Below, piece by piece: positions 32,801-34,881 of a stretch of DNA of 34,881 nt. The DNA comes from Lentibacillus kapialis. Lineage in GTDB: Bacteria > Bacillota > Bacilli > Bacillales > Amphibacillaceae. Positions within the stretch are counted from its first letter, which is position 1. Every line of letters starts with the position of its first letter. A model generated the notes under the pieces. That model saw only the letters and a program-made list of their open reading frames with translations. It was not told the origin of the DNA and made no database searches. Made by a program: the position numbers and the translations under genes. Location of the stretch: assembly GCF_014646635.1 (NCBI RefSeq), contig NZ_BMNQ01000028.1, positions 1-34,881 on the forward strand. The letters are read 5' to 3'.

Positions 32801-34435
32801 TGTGCTGAGATTGGTCAGTTTTGCTTTTGCATCAGCGTTATCCGCGTTGATCGAAATGACATTCATATCGGCAAATTGCAGCGATTCGATCGGTGCACTG
32901 CCATTATTTGTAACCTTATCGAAGCTATAAATAACTTTATTGTTTCTCACTTTAAGTGACAGCTTCAATTCGGCATCAAGTTTTTCGGAAATGTTAGTGA
33001 CAGATAAGGTGTAAACGGCCTCATTGTCACTTACTTTCTCAAAACTGACTTCCGGATAATAAAGCATATTGTTGATGTACAGCCCATAAACAGGGGACAC
33101 CTGTCCGTGCATGACTTTGCCATCGACATTGTATTCGATAACGCGTGGAAATACTTCATCAATCGTCACATCCATAGCGTCGGAACTGATGGTGTTTTCG
33201 ACCGGATCGGTGTTTGGCGGCTCCGGCATCTCATATTCTTTAATCGTCACATTGGAAATTGTGATCTTTGCAGCACCACGGCTTTTTTCCAATCCTGGCA
33301 GTCCGGCTTTATCAACGCCGCCGGGCTGTGTCCATGAACCCATCTTCTTACCATCAACGTACAGTGTTGCAGTGTCTCTGATGAACTTCACACGTATATG
33401 ATAGGTTTGGTCCGCCTTTAGCGGAACACCAGTTGACATAGAAGTCCAGCTGTTCGTTGGACCAAAGATTTCACCGAAATACTGATCATTGGAATCACCT
33501 GTGCCGACATACGTATACGCGGAAGAACCCTGGACGCGATAAAGCAGCCCGAAGCGGTTCAAATCTTTATCCGCTTTAATGTCCGCTTCAAAAGTTCCGT
33601 TCTTTATATCGTTCATGTGATTGTAGACAATTTTATTTTTTTCATCGGACGTTACATCAAATGTTGCAGAACCATCATCATGATATATCAAACTGCCGTC
33701 ACCCTGGATTATTTTTAAATCGCCCTTTTCCAGGTTGCTGTCGGTGATATCTACTAACTCATCGTCTGCTGGTGGCTCTTCTGTGTTATTCTCTAATTCT
33801 ACTAAAACGTTTGTATGCTGTTCATAATATTTCCCCAGACGCAATGCTTCCGGAGAGTCAGTAAGATTACCAACAGTATCGGCGAGATTTACTTCCCCAA
33901 AGAGATCATTTCCATCTAATGAAGCATTCATGGTTGTTCCGTCATAATCCACTTTTAATGTATACTCGTCTCCAGGCTGCGGCAATGCTGTATCTGGCCT
34001 GTCGCGCAAGTAATCTCCCTCGCCGTTGTATTTATACTCATAAAACCAGCCTTGCGCATCATATCCTACAAAGACAAAGTTATTGGAATCCTCATAGTGT
34101 GTAAAAAAACCAAAACGAGTCGTTTCTCCTTCAGTTTCAGGAATAAAGGTGTATTCTATTGTTCCTTTTTCCTGACCCTTAGCGTCTTTGTGCCGGAATA
34201 CAGCCGGGTTATCCCCGTTATTGTTTCCATCACCTGTTCCAAGGCGTGTATAAGTTTTTCCGTTTTGTTCAATGACTTTATTAATCTCGTTTTCACCCGT
34301 GGAAATGGTTTTCCATGGATTGGACACTGCCGCATCAGCCTTTAATGGTGATACAGTATTCAACAGCAATAATGGAAGTGCCAGTACGATACCACAAAAA
34401 AAGGCAAACACCTTTCTGATGTATCTTTTATCCAC
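29828..34435 (-). CDS. Secreted GH101 endo-alpha-N-acetylgalactosaminidase
   Basis: Giant secreted enzyme of 1535 residues that releases Gal-beta-1,3-GalNAc (core 1) from Ser/Thr of mucin-type glycoproteins. A signal peptide (VFAFFCGIVLALPLLLL up to KADAA) is followed by two jelly-roll-like modules (about 40-215 and 230-400), a mutarotase-like sandwich (about 415-665), then the catalytic barrel (about 670-1000). The nucleophile candidate is in FIYLDVWYQ (Asp824) and the acid/base candidate in RMSSEFGDAV (Glu850), matching the roles of Asp764 and Glu796 in the pneumococcal enzyme. Beta-rich binding modules follow, then a C-terminal domain of about 85 residues shared with GH84. There is no sortase motif. 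The start is GTG 34435, seven bases after AAGGAGG; 34474 is a longer, unsupported alternative. Confidence 0.92.
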   Translation of the reverse strand: MDKRYIRKVFAFFCGIVLALPLLLLNTVSPLKADAAVSNPWKTISTGENEINKVIEQNGKTYTRLGTGDGNNNGDNPAVFRHKDAKGQEKGTIEYTFIPETEGETTRFGFFTHYEDSNNFVFVGYDAQGWFYEYKYNGEGDYLRDRPDTALPQPGDEYTLKVDYDGTTMNASLDGNDLFGEVNLADTVGNLTDSPEALRLGKYYEQHTNVLVELENNTEEPPADDELVDITDSNLEKGDLKIIQGDGSLIYHDDGSATFDVTSDEKNKIVYNHMNDIKNGTFEADIKADKDLNRFGLLYRVQGSSAYTYVGTGDSNDQYFGEIFGPTNSWTSMSTGVPLKADQTYHIRVKFIRDTATLYVDGKKMGSWTQPGGVDKAGLPGLEKSRGAAKITISNVTIKEYEMPEPPNTDPVENTISSDAMDVTIDEVFPRVIEYNVDGKVMHGQVSPVYGLYINNMLYYPEVSFEKVSDNEAVYTLSVTNISEKLDAELKLSLKVRNNKVIYSFDKVTNNGSAPIESLQFADMNVISINADNADAKAKLTNLSTDVTKPGDKMVTVDSSMEDVGTSTGYYTAFLSNDELSAGVWSSSEVNGYKKLLANRYENTDGIKAMGISSNKLYYHREFMPEPSSNKPTIKIAIAEDTNNDQEIDWQDAAIEYRDIMQDIKGWKNVNNNVGMRIAMNFGSQAQQPFLKTLDNVKKVALATDGLGQAVLLKGYGSEGHDSAHPDYGDVGQRMGGVSDLNTLIEQGHTFNTEFGVHINAQESYPEADAFSEKLINGPGSKGWGWLDQSYTIDKLRDLYSGNRGKRLDALNEAAPGLDFIYLDVWYQDQWESNRVAEQIMNRGWRMSSEFGDAVANYSTWQHWATDKNYGGPSSKGINSDVLRFISNHQKDSWVLNWPEAGGTADHPLLGGFELAGFEGWQSDKNFDHFIRKTFNTNVPTKFLQKYYVMNWEKTEGDPTKTNLSKKIRLKDPNNGDTVVVRRKDNSRERIMTLNDNVVLDGNTYLIPWVEQNFEGETPDSNKLYHWNPEGGESTWTLPDEYNNVSRVNVYKLTDQGRTDKQTIDVKDNQVTLNAEAATPYVVTASDDEGVEVDEWSTGNHIHDSGFNTGTIDDEKTTVEGDADAVSVIRTDKEGDARNLSSGDYYLNFDSPSKDTSVTRTLSHLEAGKDYVAEVYVENGSDMKASITISGGEKEVSNDTLKSLQKNYVKADSHATNDGYNSKMQKMQVSFTAKDETAQLTLKRTAGKGQTTFDDIRIVQQSLNNDVSDTVFKQDFENVVSGIYPFVIGNTEGVQDNRIHLSELHAPYTQKGWAGKKVIDDVIDGDWSVKVNTGNNGLVYRTIPQHFHFESGTSYKVSFDYQTTADSYRFISGDQAIDVRSIDKAKGLKLNEKLAASTETKTAEFTVTGSENGQTYIGLFNDGTSVNMDTGAGTFILDNLRIEQVSPVSSASDLLELVKQFEADDAFTDHGAARSLKVHLMAVERFEEKEEAAKVVKHMNGFEKLLDHHKEKEMISEKAYNTLKQGTEAVIDKWK

Positions 34436-34510
34436 ACTCAATCCTCCTTGCATGTTACTAGATTGGTCATACACTGGCGATGGTATCTGTGCCGGGTCCG
34501 CCTCCTTTCG

Positions 34511-34538
34511 AATTGGATTCTAATGGACTTATCCAATT
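34511..34538 (-). other. Inverted repeat in the GH101 leader
   Basis: AATTGGAT (34511-34518) and ATCCAATT (34531-34538) form a perfect 8-bp stem in the roughly 165-nt untranslated leader. It may stabilise the mRNA; no riboswitch class is recognised. Confidence 0.35.
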
Positions 34539-34605
34539 AGCAGTTTTTCCACCACCATCTTTCCTTTCCGAAAACTGCTGTACAGATTAAATCCAGATTA
34601 CATTA

Positions 34606-34634
34606 AGGTTACATGCTGTGAAACGCTTACACAA
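34606..34634 (-). promoter_or_regulatory. GH101 promoter with embedded cre-like box
   Basis: On the minus strand, TTGTGT (-35, 34634 down to 34629) and TAACCT (-10, 34611 down to 34606) are 17 bp apart. TGTAAGCGTTTCAC (34631 down to 34618) matches the cre consensus at 12 of 14 positions and occupies the same place as the cre box in the importer promoter. Confidence 0.62.
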
Positions 34635-34675
34635 CGCAAATATTGTCTTTTCTTTTAGATATATTGCTTTTTTTG
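34635..34675. promoter_or_regulatory. Tandem AraC-type half-sites upstream of GH101
   Basis: TATTGTCTTTTC (core at 34641) and TAGATATATTGCTTTTTTTG (34656-34675, core at 34662) are 21 bp apart. The distance from the CG of the cre-like box to the first core is 17 bp. Both distances are identical to those at the importer promoter (12209, 12226 and 12247), strong evidence for one regulator. Confidence 0.7.
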
Positions 34676-34816
34676 TAATCTTTGTATTATTTTGTATAAA
34701 TAGGGGCCTTTTGTACCATTTAAAAGTTAGAAAAACCTTTTAAGGGGTCTCATTCTGGGTCAACACCAAAATCTATGGTTGAAATGAATGAGTGAATATA
34801 GTAGTGAAACTAGCTA

Positions 34817-34881
34817 GCGGAGGAAAAACACGGAGACTCCTGTGGGAATGCGCAGTGTGAAGACCCCGCAGAAAAAGCGAC
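34817..34881. repeat. Start of an interspersed Bacillaceae repeat, cut by the window end
   Basis: The sequence with CGGAGACTCCTGTGGG and GTGTGAAGACCCCGCAG is of a kind I recall as common in Bacillus-related genomes; the two motifs can partly pair (CTCCTGTGGG with CCCCGCAG). It runs off the window. The stretch 34676-34816 before it has no gene. Confidence 0.5.

Overview
The window looks like the chromosome of a low-to-moderate G+C, probably halophilic Bacillaceae (Lentibacillus, Virgibacillus or Oceanobacillus-like). The grounds are strong GGAGG-type ribosome sites, sigma-A promoters, CcpA (cre) boxes, a tapA-sipW-tasA type operon, a glycine-betaine binding lipoprotein, acidic secreted proteins and interspersed repeats of a Bacillaceae type. 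The genus is inferred from style, not from a marker gene.

Region 1 (about 200-4020, + strand) is an amino-sugar cassette: an RpiR/MurR regulator with a probable CTG start, MurQ etherase, and a PTS permease with fused IIB-IIC-IIA domains. A perfect cre box lies at its promoter and a bidirectional terminator closes it.

Region 2 (4063-12152, - strand) is one long operon: sugar-binding lipoprotein, two ABC permeases, GH112 galacto-N-biose phosphorylase, a small membrane protein, a ROK sugar kinase and a cytoplasmic Cys-type sulfatase. A divergent AraC regulator (12432-13280) follows. A formylglycine-generating enzyme (13537-14487), which would activate the sulfatase, lies just beyond a 40-bp tandem repeat.

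Region 3 (14562-17441) holds a LysR regulator divergent from a TauE/SafE exporter, and an orphan glycine-betaine binding lipoprotein.

Region 4 (17600-22239, + strand) is a TetR-controlled cassette: NCS1 permease, DUF917 protein and a HyuA-type hydantoinase/oxoprolinase subunit, with a clear promoter and palindromic operator.

Region 5 (22519-34435, - strand) carries secreted and fibre functions: sipW, tapA and a TasA/camelysin protein in one operon; then about 750 bp with an operator-like palindrome, a hairpin element and a MITE with an 8-bp target duplication; then a secreted GH84 hexosaminidase, a second TasA-like protein, and a giant secreted GH101 endo-alpha-N-acetylgalactosaminidase.

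Working model (inference): GH101 releases Gal-beta-1,3-GalNAc (possibly sulfated) from mucin-type O-glycans outside the cell, and GH84 trims HexNAc. The ABC importer brings the disaccharide in, the sulfatase desulfates it, GH112 phosphorolyses it, and the ROK kinase phosphorylates the freed sugar. The strongest support is that the GH101 promoter and the importer promoter, 22 kb apart, share the same layout: two AraC-type half-sites 21 bp apart, then a cre-like box between -35 and -10. Both secreted glycosidases end in the same kind of C-terminal domain, and a SipW-type fibre protein sits between them. A link between glycan hydrolysis and the biofilm fibre is therefore possible.
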